Assembly (NCBI GenBank): GCA_905250885.1
Contig: CAJNOQ010002637.1
Location: forward strand, 1-23,331
Length of the DNA: 23,331 bases
Direction: 5' to 3'
Source: Didymodactylos carnosus
Lineage: Eukaryota; Rotifera; Eurotatoria; Philodinida; Philodinidae
Shown: positions 1 to 9,976 of the stretch, in pieces
How positions within the stretch are numbered: the stretch's first letter is position 1
Layout: every line of letters begins with the position of its first letter
Translations under genes and position numbers: made by a program
Notes under the pieces: generated by a model
Database searches by the model: none
The model's input: only the letters and a program-made list of their open reading frames with translations
Told to the model about the DNA's origin: nothing

Positions 1-1921
1 TACATCGTTGACACTAAAAGATTCACTTAACATTCTTTACTTCTTGTGCTACTCTATCTATTGTTATATGTAGAGAGGAAAAGTTTTTTGTATATTACAA
101 TCCTCGTTAAATAAATTAATTAAACTACTAATAGTTAGCTTTACAGTACACTGCAAAACTAAATCCACTGTTTTGTGCTGATATTCTGTGAAACACTTGA
201 AATTATACAGTCATCTCGATATTGAACAATACTGATAACGTTATCAGTACTATTCTTTTTTCTTTCTAAAAGAAAAAAACACAAAATTAGTTTTGTGTTT
301 TTCGGTAGTTTTAGTTTAGAATACTATGATGAAATATTTTCCGCTTGTATTCTGAAAAATAAAGCTTATATTATAGCAACAAAATTAGATATGAAATATG
401 TAAATTAAATGTTGAAAAACTGTTTTGTACATCAGAAAAAAATGATATGTAATTTATTGAATATTTATTAAAAATTGCATGAGATTTAAGAACATTTAAT
501 AAGAAAGCTCAGTTAGAATCGGCATACTTGAGATCGTTAGTTCACAAATTTAAAACGCCAGTGGTTTGTTATGATCATATAATACAATAAAGCGAGGTTT
601 CGACATTCTATCGAACAAGACCATAACATGACCAAAGTAAACGTTGTTCTGAAATGTGTCTCTTGGGTTCTGCACACAAAACTGTGGTTATGAAAAACGT
701 TTCTTGGATATGAACCGCATATTTACTGGGTTGGTTTATTTGCTTTTGGAGATTTTGTTTTTGATTAAGTTTTAAAATTTACGGCAAAATAATCAAATTA
801 TTCCAAAAATTTTAATAATACGAAACCTAATTTTTTTTGATTTTAAAACTAAATATCGATCAAACAAAAAAAATGTTGTGCATCTGATAGAGAATTTCAA
901 GCTCTACAAAATTCGCATATAAAATTCTGATAAAATTTTTCCACATGAGCGTGAATTTTGGAAACAAGGGGTGCTGATAGAAGGAAAATTTCTGAAATTT
1001 CGTCAAATACTTTGTCGTTTATTTAAAAAAGGTAGTTCTAAATAAGACAAAGCTAATTATCATAATCAGCGATGAAAACTCAGTTAAAAGAGTGTTTTTC
1101 CCAAGATTTCCCAAACAGTTAGTTTGGACTAACTTTCGCTAAAAGTCAGCTGTTTTCACACTGGAATATACTTCTCACTTTCTAGTATTTTGATTTTTTC
1201 TCGACAACTACTAGGAGTCATTGCATGAGAGAAACAACAAGTCATGCTCAATCGATGTCTCAGATTTGCTTCTGACTAGTCCTGTCTTATTCAACATGTG
1301 TGAAAACCTATAAATTCAAATTTTGAGCTTTCCAGGACTTTTACTTTCTGAGTTCTGGACGGTTTTCTAGAGTCCGCTCGATGGAAAATTCAGTGTCTAG
1401 AAAATGGAGAGAAAAAATAGAGATTCTATTTCTCCGCGAAGACGCGTGATGGAACAGGGATTTTTTCATCCTATGTGGTCCATTGCATGGTCTATCTGAT
1501 AATGCGATCAGATCGTTTTTACCTCGGACCTTCAGCCAGACAGCGAAGGTTTTCTGAGGATCTCAGAAGTTCATATTGTATGACGCCGTTCTCGAGTGTG
1601 TGGCTTAAGTATAAAACGAGATGCGCTTTTTCATAGACATCCAAGTGTGGACTATGCGAATCCAGTCTTAAAAGTTTGGCGTCTTGTAAGGATCCCTGGA
1701 AAGCCTTTGGGGGCTTCTAGAAAAAGTTTTTAAACTACATAATTGGAAAGAGCACAAAATTTTGAACAAAATGACGTATTGCTCATAATTTTAGCATTAT
1801 TTTAAAAAGATAAAAAATAACAGTTGTTCAATTAAAAATGGTTTACCATAAAAACCTAATTTTTAGGTTATCGAATTTATGACTTAGAAACTATGAGTGA
1901 TATATAAATATTACCATCGTA
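1..1921. other. Gene-poor AT-rich stretch with two small hairpins
   Basis: I see no convincing coding frame on either strand here. An almost perfect 24-nt palindrome lies at 228-251 (11 of 12 pairs), and a hairpin with a perfect 12-bp stem (aaaaacacaaaa / ttttgtgttttt) and a four-base loop lies at 275-302. Between about 1200 and 1740 the base composition is less AT-rich and recalls the non-coding repeat tracts elsewhere in the window (for example 13.2-13.8 kb), but I could not align it to them. The last part, about 1860-1921, may hold further eroded coding sequence of the next feature, because a short frame there reads like protein before it hits a stop. Confidence 0.5.
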
Positions 1922-3838
1922 ACTGATAAAGAAACTAAAGACGAATTGACGTATGATTTTGAACAGTCACGCGATGCTATTGTTGAGCAATCGCGCCATA
2001 TAGTTCGTTGAGTCCAGCAAAATACCACCAAAGCAAATGATATTAAAAATTTGTCAGATGATTGTGCCTACATGACTATAGATTGGGCTCAAAAAATACT
2101 ACGTACAGAGCATAGAGAAGGGCAATCAAAATATTTTGGCAAAAAGGGCATGTCTGTACTTGTTGGATCATTCACGATGAATAACCCAGAAATAGCAGGT
2201 AATATTTTTTGGAGATCTTCTCTTCTATTCGTGAAAGTTCTCGATCTTTTAGACAGCTATAAAACGTAATAACATGGTATAACATGGTAGCTCTCACACG
2301 ATGTCGCCAAAACGAGTTGGATACATTATCCGGCGGTCATCTAATAGCAACGTAGCTTGCGAAACGTCACCCACAAATCAAGAAACTGTTAAAAAGATCA
2401 GACAATGCGAGTGTTCTTAGTGGACATGCGACGCCTTAATCCGAAAGAATCCTACATAACAAAATTGGACTCCAATTACTTGTGAGAGATTATTCGGAGG
2501 TCCAATCAGGCAAGGATGTATGCGATCGCATGACCGGTAGTGCAAAGATGCGTAAGGGAGCATTTGTTGATGCTGGTAACAATGTGTTAAATGCTAGTGA
2601 TATCAAAACTGCTATGGAATACTGTGACGGCATAAAAAATCTTTGGATTGCGGTCGCTAAAAATGATCAAACCGCAGTTATCACAGAAAAAACTATTTTG
2701 CCGGAAATCAGTTCTATTAGAAGCATTCAGTACACTCCGAACGGTATGGTACTTGGAAAATCATCTGGTATCGGGGATGGATTATTTATTCTGTATTCTA
2801 ATCCAACGGTCAAACCAAATATGAAGCTTATCGAACCGTTTGAACCGGCACCCACGCCTATAAGTCGACGGTTAAACAACAATAAACAGAGATCAAAACC
2901 ACGAATAGACCGTCAATATAATACTTATTACTTTTGCCCGGTTGATAATTGTACGAAAGTGTTCCAGTCTGAAAATGAACTGCTTGAACATATTGCTGTT
3001 GGTCTCCACGAGGAGGAAAGCTCTACTGACAAAACATCGGACGACATTGCACGTCTTCAATTATTCCAAAAACTACAGCACACAAATCTATCAACACTGA
3101 CTAGTACACAACCGCAGGTGACGAAAATGACGACAGATCAGCCACTTCTGCCGAAACATATGATTTACTTTGAGGGTGAAGGTCACTGCCTTCGTCCGAA
3201 ACGGCAAAACAAAGCGATTGATCCAGATATTAAATTATTTCTTAAGAGTATGTTTGACGAAGGAGAGAAATTCGGACATAAAGTAACGAGTGATGAAGCG
3301 GCAACACGTATGCGAAATGCGAAAGGAGGATGGCTCGAAACGATTCACAACAAAACAATATATAACTGGAAAACAGGTACAAAATCAATTTGCTCAGATA
3401 AATTCTAAGAGGAAGAAGACTAAATCCAGTGTAAATCCTTCAACATCAATGGATGACGATGTATCAGCAGAAACCAAATCGAAAATAAATTCTCAGAAGT
3501 GTCCGAATGCTGATTCAGCGAGAAAACAATTTCTTGAGCATTTAAGTGACGAAGAGACAGCTGATATTAACCCACCAGCGAAAAAGCAGCGATACTCATT
3601 AAGAAATCATCGAACGAAAGACAATACATCAATATTAGAAGGCACTTTAGACGATGATTTCATGGTGAAATCCACGGTACGAAGTTCGGCACGGATACAT
3701 ATACCGACGATCCGTTCCAAACCACTTAAGAATAAAATTCTCGTCGAATCGTCTGACAGTGACTATGATGACGAGGATGAGAAAGCTTGGACGAAGATAC
3801 GTGTAATTCAGGCAGCAAAACGACGTCTTTTAACTTAG
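1922..3838 (+). pseudogene. Degraded copy of a C2H2 zinc-finger protein with a DDE-nuclease-like core (putative transposase-type family)
   Basis: Consecutive frames read as one broken protein. The first block (about 1922-2200) contains TIDWAQK and YFGKKGMSVLVGSF. The second (about 2281-3330) contains KRSDNAS and YSEVQSGKDVCDR, then a C2H2 finger (C-x4-C-x12-H-x5-H, near 2935-3010). The third (about 3320-3838) is Lys/Ser-rich with basic clusters (NSKRKKTKS, PPAKKQR) and an acidic tail (SSDSDYDDEDE). Asp at 2081, Asp at 2401 and Glu at 2497, each in a plausible RNase-H-fold setting, resemble a DDE triad; that is inference. Breaks: in-frame stops at 2009, 2353 and 2437; a frame change between 2200 and 2290, next to a 10-bp tandem duplication at 2271-2290; and a one-base frameshift near 3320-3335. 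A possible donor at about 2204 and acceptor near 2252 mean part of that frame change could be an intron. I recall similar uncharacterised proteins in aquatic invertebrates but cannot verify this. No terminal repeats were found. Confidence 0.7.
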
Positions 3839-4074
3839 ATTCAAATCTACCTGACACCAGTGATTTCACTGCATTCTAATTTTCCTTTAGAACGTACAAG
3901 AATTCGATCTCTACACGAAGCAATGTTTTCATACTAATAGTATATTTAATTCTTATTTCTATAGAATATTATTGATCGCTTTCTCTTAAAACTTCTTGAA
4001 GACATGAAAATATAAGTACAAAAACATATAACTTTAATTAATAATGTTTAAAGACTGGGGTTCGCTAACCGCAT

Positions 4075-4455
4075 ATAGCGGCATATGTGCAGGAGAAAAT
4101 CGGCAAAGTTATAGAATTTACAAGGAAAGCCTTAAATTATTTCTGTGGCTTTGAGCTGACAATGAAAATTTAGGGCTTTTCTTGTAAATTCTATAACTTC
4201 GCAGATAGGTCACGTAGAGGTTGGATATGTCTCATTTTGATCATAATTTCATGGGCTACAATCGTGACTTAAAGGGAAAGTTTCGAAGATTTTTCGAGTT
4301 TTCTGGAAAACCAGTTTTCTAGAAAACCGCTCTAGAAAGGTCTGGCGGTCCGTCTGATATGGATATTCGGAATCGGCGTGGTCGATAACCTATAACCCAC
4401 TAGGTTTGGTGAAAAAAGCGATTGATCAGTTAGATATGTTCCCTCGTAAGTCAAC
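4075..4455. repeat. Diverged, one-armed copy of the foldback repeat found at 13.2-13.8 kb
   Basis: The stretch from about 4148 to 4455 aligns, at roughly two thirds to three quarters identity by eye, with the right arm of the foldback element at 13473-13770. Shared landmarks are tttagggcttttcttgtaaa, then ctataact, tgtctcatttt, gggctacaatc and tcgataacc. The apex hairpin survives: about 4094-4130 reads as the inverted match of 4168-4200. The rest of the left arm is missing. No target duplication is visible. An open frame at 4406-4690 begins inside this repeat and is probably not a gene. Confidence 0.65.
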
Positions 4456-5224
4456 TTCAAAAAACGGATTTTCAGAGACCTTTTCCAGAGCCATATGTAA
4501 ATCCTCCAAAAAACGGCTTTCAGGCATGAATAGTATTGGGTCCATAGATTACAGCGGCATTATAGTTCCAACATTTGGAACACTATCGGACGAGAAAATC
4601 GACTGGAAAGTAGGCCATTTTTCGTTTTTCTATCGACTTTCGAGCTCAGCCGTACATCAACCAAGAGACTTGTATGGATCGATTTCATAATTTATAGTAC
4701 CGGTTTACTTGTTTACTTGTACAATGGATATAAGTAACACTCAAGGCAATAGGAAAGCTTTAAGGTTAAGAAAAATTACGTCAAACTGTTCGTCTCAGCA
4801 AGATTTTACCATCTTGTGCGTATATGTTCGCACATATGTAAAACTTATTTTTGCATATGCTCTTGATTATAGATAGTATTCGACCTCGACTACTTATGCT
4901 GCAAATACGAGCTCTTAATCAACTTCCTAGACCAAGATATAAACATCAGAAATTTGAGTTTTATTCAAGTATTGTTTTAGGCTATTTTTAGGGCTTTTAC
5001 CAAAAGCTCTATAACTTTTTAACGAAGTACGTCCAAACGAAAAAATTTTGAGAATCTTTCTATATATGTTGCCTCTACATATGGTAAAATTCTGAGCCCA
5101 AAACCCAAACATCGATTGAGCAACCGGTACGCAAAAAAGCTGTCTCGCTCGTGTAGTGACTCTTAACACTCTTGATTGGTTCTACCATTTATTTAATTTC
5201 ATTTTTATTTAGAATATAGAAATG
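4456..5224. other. Non-coding stretch
   Basis: No supported gene. The open frames on both strands are short, lack domain-like sequence and overlap repeat-like DNA. A short block at about 4980-5020 (tttagggctttt, then ctctataact) echoes the apex of the foldback family but is too diverged to place. Confidence 0.4.
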
Positions 5225-5348
5225 AGAGATAATTTATCTCATTTGAGAAACACAATATCTTGCCAAAATATTCGTTTCTCAAAAGAGTTACTTTTTAATT
5301 GATGAAAAGAGATACATTGAAAAATATGGATTTGTATCTCATTTGAGA
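5225..5348. repeat. Paired small hairpins with a common 13-nt end
   Basis: The 13-mer atctcatttgaga occurs at 5236-5248 and 5336-5348. Each copy is preceded by its own inverted match: gagataa/ttatctc at 5225-5240 and gagatac/gtatctc at 5309-5340. A further stem pairs tttgagaaac (from about 5242) with gtttctcaaa near 5270. The arrangement is symmetrical enough to be the remains of a small foldback element. No coding frame is present. Confidence 0.5.
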
Positions 5349-5742
5349 CGTAGCCATAATAACATTTGTCACATATTAATATATGTTTTCTCGGCTATTT
5401 TTTAACATTAATATAATTAAATAATTATTTAAGAGGAATAAAAGAAAATATATCTGGTCGTTTTTCTGTTATCATCGATATTTTATTTATATTGGGCGGC
5501 AACTAATTTGACAAATAAAAACTTTTGTACTTTATAATCAATGTTAGACCATAGAATCACAACCGATTTTTAATATAATCAAATGTTTATTCTAGATGCT
5601 AATATTACTGCTCCTAGATGATTATGTATTGAAAACTAGTCGTTTTCCAAATCATCTAATTTTATTTTCATTCATATACATTTTTCATATTTTCTTCTTT
5701 GCATTAGGAACATTTAAAAAAAAATTTTTTCCTTTCTTGTAG

Positions 5743-5928
5743 GTTCAACGATGTTATATTGTCATGTAGAACAACATCTTCGACTTGCAATTCTGCGATT
5801 GCTATTTCTATCTCGTCAACCAACCTGTCAAATTCGATATTTACACTTAATATTTCTACTTCTTCAAACGTCATACAGCCGAACGGTCAACCTCAAGCTG
5901 CTTCAAGCCCTGTTTCTGGTCATGACCA
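5743..5928 (+). CDS. Possible Ser/Thr-rich exon, no recognised family
   Basis: After a good acceptor-like tract (ttttttcctttcttgtag, ending at 5742), one frame stays open for about 62 codons and is rich in Ser, Thr and Asn, with stretches such as SISSTNLSNSIFTLN and QPQAASSPVSGHDQ. It then meets a stop at 5930 or, if spliced, a possible donor gt at 5929. Such composition fits an extracellular or mucin-like linker. The next exon-like motif downstream begins at about 6019, also after a tttttag acceptor-like tract. No start codon or complete gene can be built. The overlapping frame that begins at the ATG at 5751 is Leu-rich and less protein-like. This could be chance. Confidence 0.3.
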
Positions 5929-6012
5929 GTAACCTTTCTTAGAAATCATTCGTTGTTAAGTAGATATTTAATATTTCTGGTATTAACGACAACTACAAAA
6001 TACTTCATTTCG

Positions 6013-6060
6013 TTTTTAGGTTTCCCTGGTCGAGCAGCATTATCCCAGACCCAATTATTT
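6013..6060 (+). repeat. Exon-like duplicated motif, copy 1
   Basis: A segment of about 45 nt starting tttttaggt and containing ggtcgagcagcattatccca is repeated at 7054-7101 with six or so mismatches. Both copies begin right after an intron-acceptor-like tract. In one frame they read G(F/V)PGRAALSQT; the other two frames are also open across the shared part, so the coding frame is undecided. Sequence outside the shared block does not align. The pair may be paralogous exons or fragments of an old repeat. Confidence 0.5.
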
Positions 6061-7053
6061 ACAGAATCATATCCTTCTCATAGAATTCTATGCCGTATTT
6101 TGCCTCTATTTCACTTTTAGAAACAAATAATCATGACTTACGAGTGAGCAGATAGTAGTTTATTTTTGTTAAAGTTGAGACCAATGTAACTGGCTGTATA
6201 TTATTTGTATACTATCTCTACTTTAGGAACTATAATTTCGTACAACATGTGTCCATAGATATACCAGCAATAATTTGACAAAAAAATATGAGTTTTATAT
6301 GAAAAACTTGTTTAAGATTATTGTGATATACGTGTACAACGGTGTCCGTGTATATTTTATTTTTTTTGCTGTTAATTCACTTCTTAGTAATTGATTACAC
6401 TTGTAATAGCAATATTTAACATATTTTGCTTCCTTATCGAATATATTTATTTGACCAATTATTTTTGAATTACCAAGCTTATTCATAGGATACAGGCGAC
6501 TAAACACAACGTTGAACATATTATGCTTTGCATGAAACGTTGAAATTGAGTGTCTGGTAATTAAAGCAAAACTGTTGTAATCATATATTGTATTAAAAGT
6601 AATTATTATTATTCATTTTTAGTTGATAAATTTTCTAACGTATCCGTAAACTAGTTTTTCTGCGAATACATTTATGTCATTCGATTTACAGGCATACATT
6701 GTATGTGCAGTAACTGATTTTAGGCAAAATCCCAAGCATTCGGTATTTCTTTGTCGCTAAATATATGAATAAGAGGTAAACGATTTCATGCTTACATTGT
6801 TCAGCAAAATCCAACCCTTCACTTCCTCGTAATACCGAATGGAAACGTCTTTGACGGCTAAAATGGGCTCTGGTAAAGCTTTTCAGGACTAGGCATCTGA
6901 ATTGCGTTTCCAAATGACTCTGAAAACTACAACTGAAGAACCCATTCCGGGCAACAAAATACATTGAAAAGGTTTTTTATAATGCAATTCTCTCAATTAT
7001 TGACTTATATGAAGCGTATTTCTAAATAATGAAGTTGCAATTAATATCTGTTC

Positions 7054-7101
7054 TTTTTTAGGTGTCCCAGGTCGAGCAGCATTATCCCAAACCCCATTAC
7101 T
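7054..7101 (+). repeat. Exon-like duplicated motif, copy 2
   Basis: This is the second copy of the motif at 6013-6060, again following a pyrimidine-rich acceptor-like tract (gttctttttta). The frame reading GVPGRAALSQT continues open to a stop near 7172, which gives about 36 codons of hydrophobic sequence. The about 950 bp between the copies hold no supported gene. One frame at about 6840-6965 looks protein-like on both sides of a single TAG, but this is too weak to call. Confidence 0.45.
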
Positions 7102-7677
7102 TATTCCAGTAATTTTAATTCTGTTGGTAATCCATAGTTTGAGGATCCTAATTTTGACTGAAGCTATGTAATCAGCCTTTAACACTGATTATAGAGCTAT
7201 CGTCCTACAACGCCAAATACGGCTTTCTTGTTTTGTTGTTGATATTGTTTTACAAGATCGGTTTTTAAAATTTTTGAATAGTTTGCCAACTTTTAAGAAT
7301 ATGTACCGAGGAGCTGATTAATATTTGTATTAATTCACGGTAATATAAAAGACAGACTTGCATTGTATCATTGTCAACCAAATGTGTACTGTGCTTCAGT
7401 GTATTATTAAGGACTTCTATTATTTTCTGTAGGACTTGTTTTTGTATCTTCGTTTTTCAGTAATGCAGTGTTTGGAATAAATATTTGTAACAATAACTTT
7501 TTACCAATATCAGACTTCCTGATTTTATACTGATGATAATCGGTAGAGCCGAAACGTTTATGTTGTTTTTATTTTAATAAATAAATAAACGGAACGAGGT
7601 TGCTAAAATTATGCAGATTTCGTGAATATTTAATTTTTTGTTGGTTACTGACTTCGTGATTTTTGCGCGTTTCCTAC

Positions 7678-8043
7678 CAGGGATCGTTATAGACGCGGAT
7701 GTCCATGGGCCCCATAGGGACGTCTGCGTCACGAGCGTCCACGGACGGAAAACTTTTTGGGAAGGTCGCGCACAGACGCCCATAGACGTTTTTATCTGGC
7801 CATGAGCAGAAACGAAAAATTTTTTTTCTTCTTAGAGCAAAGTTCGCTCGTGTTCTCTCTATAGTCGCGCGAAAAATTCGCTCGACAGCTGCTGTAGAAC
7901 GGATATTTAGTACAGCGGAGCTAATAGTAACTGAACTCCGATGTAAGACAAAAAAGATGGGCAGTGAAGTTTATCTTATTTTATTACGAAAAACCATTTT
8001 CGTCCACGGACGCCCTTGGGCAGAACGTCCATCACGGTCCCTG
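7678..8043 (+). mobile_element. Non-autonomous hAT DNA transposon, 366 bp, with 8-bp target duplication
   Basis: The ends are imperfect terminal inverted repeats: left CAGGGATCGTTATAGACG, right (reverse complement) CAGGGACCGTGATGGACG. The insertion is flanked on both sides by the identical 8-mer tttcctac (7670-7677 and 8044-8051). The CAGGG terminus and 8-bp duplication are hallmarks of the hAT superfamily. Subterminal cgtccacggacg boxes occur near both ends. Inside lies a remnant of the hAT transposase C-terminus (7834-8001), so this is a deletion derivative of a full-length element and not an unrelated MITE. The perfect target duplication suggests a fairly recent insertion. Confidence 0.9.
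7834..8001 (+). pseudogene. Remnant of hAT transposase C-terminal dimerisation domain
   Basis: An uninterrupted frame of about 56 codons inside the hAT element reads with the pattern of the hAT family C-terminal dimerisation region: FARVLSIVARKIRSTAAVER followed directly by IFSTAELIVTELRCK. It corresponds to the conserved 'LA..il..paTsa..ERvFS.ag.ivt..R' pattern known for this family. The zinc finger and the catalytic DDE core of the transposase are absent, so the fragment cannot act as a transposase. It lies on the plus strand and runs towards the right terminal repeat, as expected for the 3' end of the gene. Confidence 0.8.
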
Positions 8044-8407
8044 TTTCCTACAGCACTATCATCTAACAGGCTGTCCATCATCATGGTCATTTGAGATACT
8101 AACTGTACACATGTTTCTGTATTCTATGTTTCTGTAAGGTCAATAAATTGATGCATCCTTTATCTTGTTCAATGTGTCGTTGCTTCAAACAATTATCTTT
8201 TGCCATCGTTTATTCATTTCTATTTGTATCCAACTCACTTGATGTTTACTCAGTTTATTAGTAAGTTGTTATTTTTCATCAACATACTTTTTGCAATTCC
8301 AGTTCAGCTAGTTTTTTATATTCTATGGTTGAAGTATTAAGCTTGAAACTGGCCAGTGTGCATTCCGTTTTTGTACATTCTAATTCCAGATAGTTCCTTG
8401 GGAACTC

Positions 8408-9018
8408 TTACGCCAACCTTATAAACAACGTCGGCATAATAAATCACCTTCTTTAATTTCATCTTAATCAAATGTTTCCATTTCGACTATCGTTGCTTCA
8501 TATCTTAGGTATCTTCTGCACCAGGAGAGGATACACTTTGGCCTGCTCGACTTTCGCTTGCAACGACAAAAACTTATCGAGCTATAGTTTCAGAATAAAA
8601 AACCATCGAACAGATGTTAAATTGGGTAATCACTCTTTCTTCTTAGAACAGAGTGAAACTAATGATAAATTCGAAATACCATGAAAACTTTCTGGAAAAA
8701 AGATACATTTTCTAAGTAATGGAGAGGAAAAATAATTACAGATTTTTCCGCAGTTTCAAGCTCATGTTTCTCTGTCACTAAACATGGACCTAAAACGCTG
8801 CTTTCAGGAAATGTACTAGGACCTTTATGGACTAATATAATGTATAGAGGAATTGAGAGAAAACTCAACTCTGCCAAAAAATGACTTTTTGACGAATGAA
8901 AGACATAAAACAAAGACTTTTCTGAAATCCCACTACCCACGCCCCTGTACTATCGTTCCGTCCAGGGACAAGCTACAACTCTGAAAGTTTCATAATTATT
9001 CTGCTTCAATTGAAATTA
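8408..9018. other. Non-coding stretch
   Basis: No supported gene. Open frames at 8472-8684 (plus) and 8659-8940 (minus) have no domain-like features and start without convincing context. From about 8640 to 8960 the sequence (ctttctggaaaa, gagaggaaaaa, and similar blocks) has the flavour of the dispersed non-coding repeats in this window, but no exact partner was found. Confidence 0.4.
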
Positions 9019-9280
9019 TTCAAGTTTCAATTGAAGTTTTTTTAGGTAAAAAGACCATGCGAAACTGCATCGAATGATGTAATTTGGGGTTTAGCAGTGT
9101 CTTTAACAAGCAGATTACTAAGAGAAATTTTCTAGAAATCTCTTTTCGTACAATTTAAAATCCTTTTCATCGTCTTTCAACTAATCTGCTTATTAAAAGC
9201 ATCGCTAAACCTCAAATTACTTCATTCAATGCAGTTTCGCATGCTATTTTTACCTGAAAGAACTTCAATTGAAACTTGAA
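9019..9280. repeat. Foldback (long inverted repeat) element, 262 bp
   Basis: The left arm 9019-9117 and right arm 9183-9280 are inverted copies of each other at high identity. Matched landmarks are ttcaagtttcaattgaag / cttcaattgaaacttgaa at the outer ends, tgcgaaactgcat / atgcagtttcgca in the middle and agcagatta / taatctgct at the inner ends. The spacer of about 65 bp contains a smaller inverted repeat (agagaaattttctagaaatctct). This is the structure of a MITE or foldback element. I saw no clear target duplication and no coding content. Confidence 0.8.
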
Positions 9281-9781
9281 CTAGGTTCGGAAAAATTAAA
9301 AAACTTGAAAATTTTAGACGTTGAATTTTTTAAATTATATTTGAAACTGAATTTTACGCACGTGTTTTGAAAGTTTTTTCCCCTTTATAGAGCATCAACT
9401 GATCTGTCGAAGTGACCATAAAGACAGACACACTTAGATGCAGAATAATCGCAAAAGTATAAAAATCTTTAAGTGATTTCATAATTTTGGCCACGGAAAA
9501 TTGGTGATTTTTTACCGAAATTTCTTTTTTCAAAGCTATGAGGTGTATCAGAACTACAGAGCACGCCCGAACCTCTATATTCACAGTAAAACTCGAAAGA
9601 ACACAGAACGTTATTGAAGAGAGAACTTTAAAAGAAAACAGAACGATAAGATGATCCTATAAATTTGCCAGCACCCTAGCTCCAACAAACGCTCTATACC
9701 ACCAAGTAATAGCTACTGAGTCTGTTCGATCCAGATACTTTTGCTTAAAAAATAACGCAAACTTCCCCTCTTTAAAACAAA
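9281..9781. other. Non-coding stretch
   Basis: Nothing supported. The minus-strand open frame at 9354-9584 lacks an ATG start and recognisable features. Confidence 0.4.
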
Positions 9782-9976
9782 ATGATACAGGCTAATGCGA
9801 ACTGTACGTATGATATCACTAGTGTCACCGAATCCCATCGCATGAAAAGGCGCATTTGTCGACAGAAAAACCCAAAAGTCATTATACCTTCCATCAACAC
9901 TTCCGACAATAGTCCTACTAATAAAGGCATGAACAGATCCACTTCACCGCCGCTTTTCAAAACAGAAATACGATGA
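9782..9976 (+). CDS. Small open reading frame, 64 codons, unknown
   Basis: An ATG-initiated frame of 64 codons, preceded in frame by a stop at 9773. It encodes a basic, Asn/Ser/Thr/Pro-rich peptide with two Cys near the start (residues 8 and 26) and stretches such as MKRRICRQKNPKV and SDNSPTNKGMNRSTSPP. Its base composition is less AT-rich than the flanks. The stop falls just inside the first unit of the minisatellite, so the repeat may have truncated a longer frame. No domain was recognised, and the opposite strand is also open over the same stretch. It may be a gene remnant or chance. Confidence 0.25.
   Translation: MIQANANCTYDITSVTESHRMKRRICRQKNPKVIIPSINTSDNSPTNKGMNRSTSPPLFKTEIR

Larger units (their letters stand above)
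7645..8407 (-). pseudogene. Possible 3' exons of an unknown minus-strand gene, interrupted by the hAT element
   Basis: On the minus strand, 8407-8288 is open for 40 codons of helical-looking sequence (ELECTKTECTLAS, then KKLAELELQK) and ends exactly at a strong donor, gtatgt (8287-8282). After an acceptor-like tacag at 8103-8107 a phase-compatible frame reads LVSQMTMMMDSLLDDSAVGN and reaches the hAT target site at 8044. If the hAT copy is removed, the frame continues at 7677 and stops at 7645 after about ten more codons. With the element present the tail differs. No upstream exons or family were recognised, and a second overlapping frame (8469-8340) is also open, so the model is tentative. 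Confidence 0.3.

Noticed and set aside
4406-4690. Plus-strand open frame of 94 codons
   Set aside because: It begins inside the diverged foldback repeat, has no ATG start and shows no domain.
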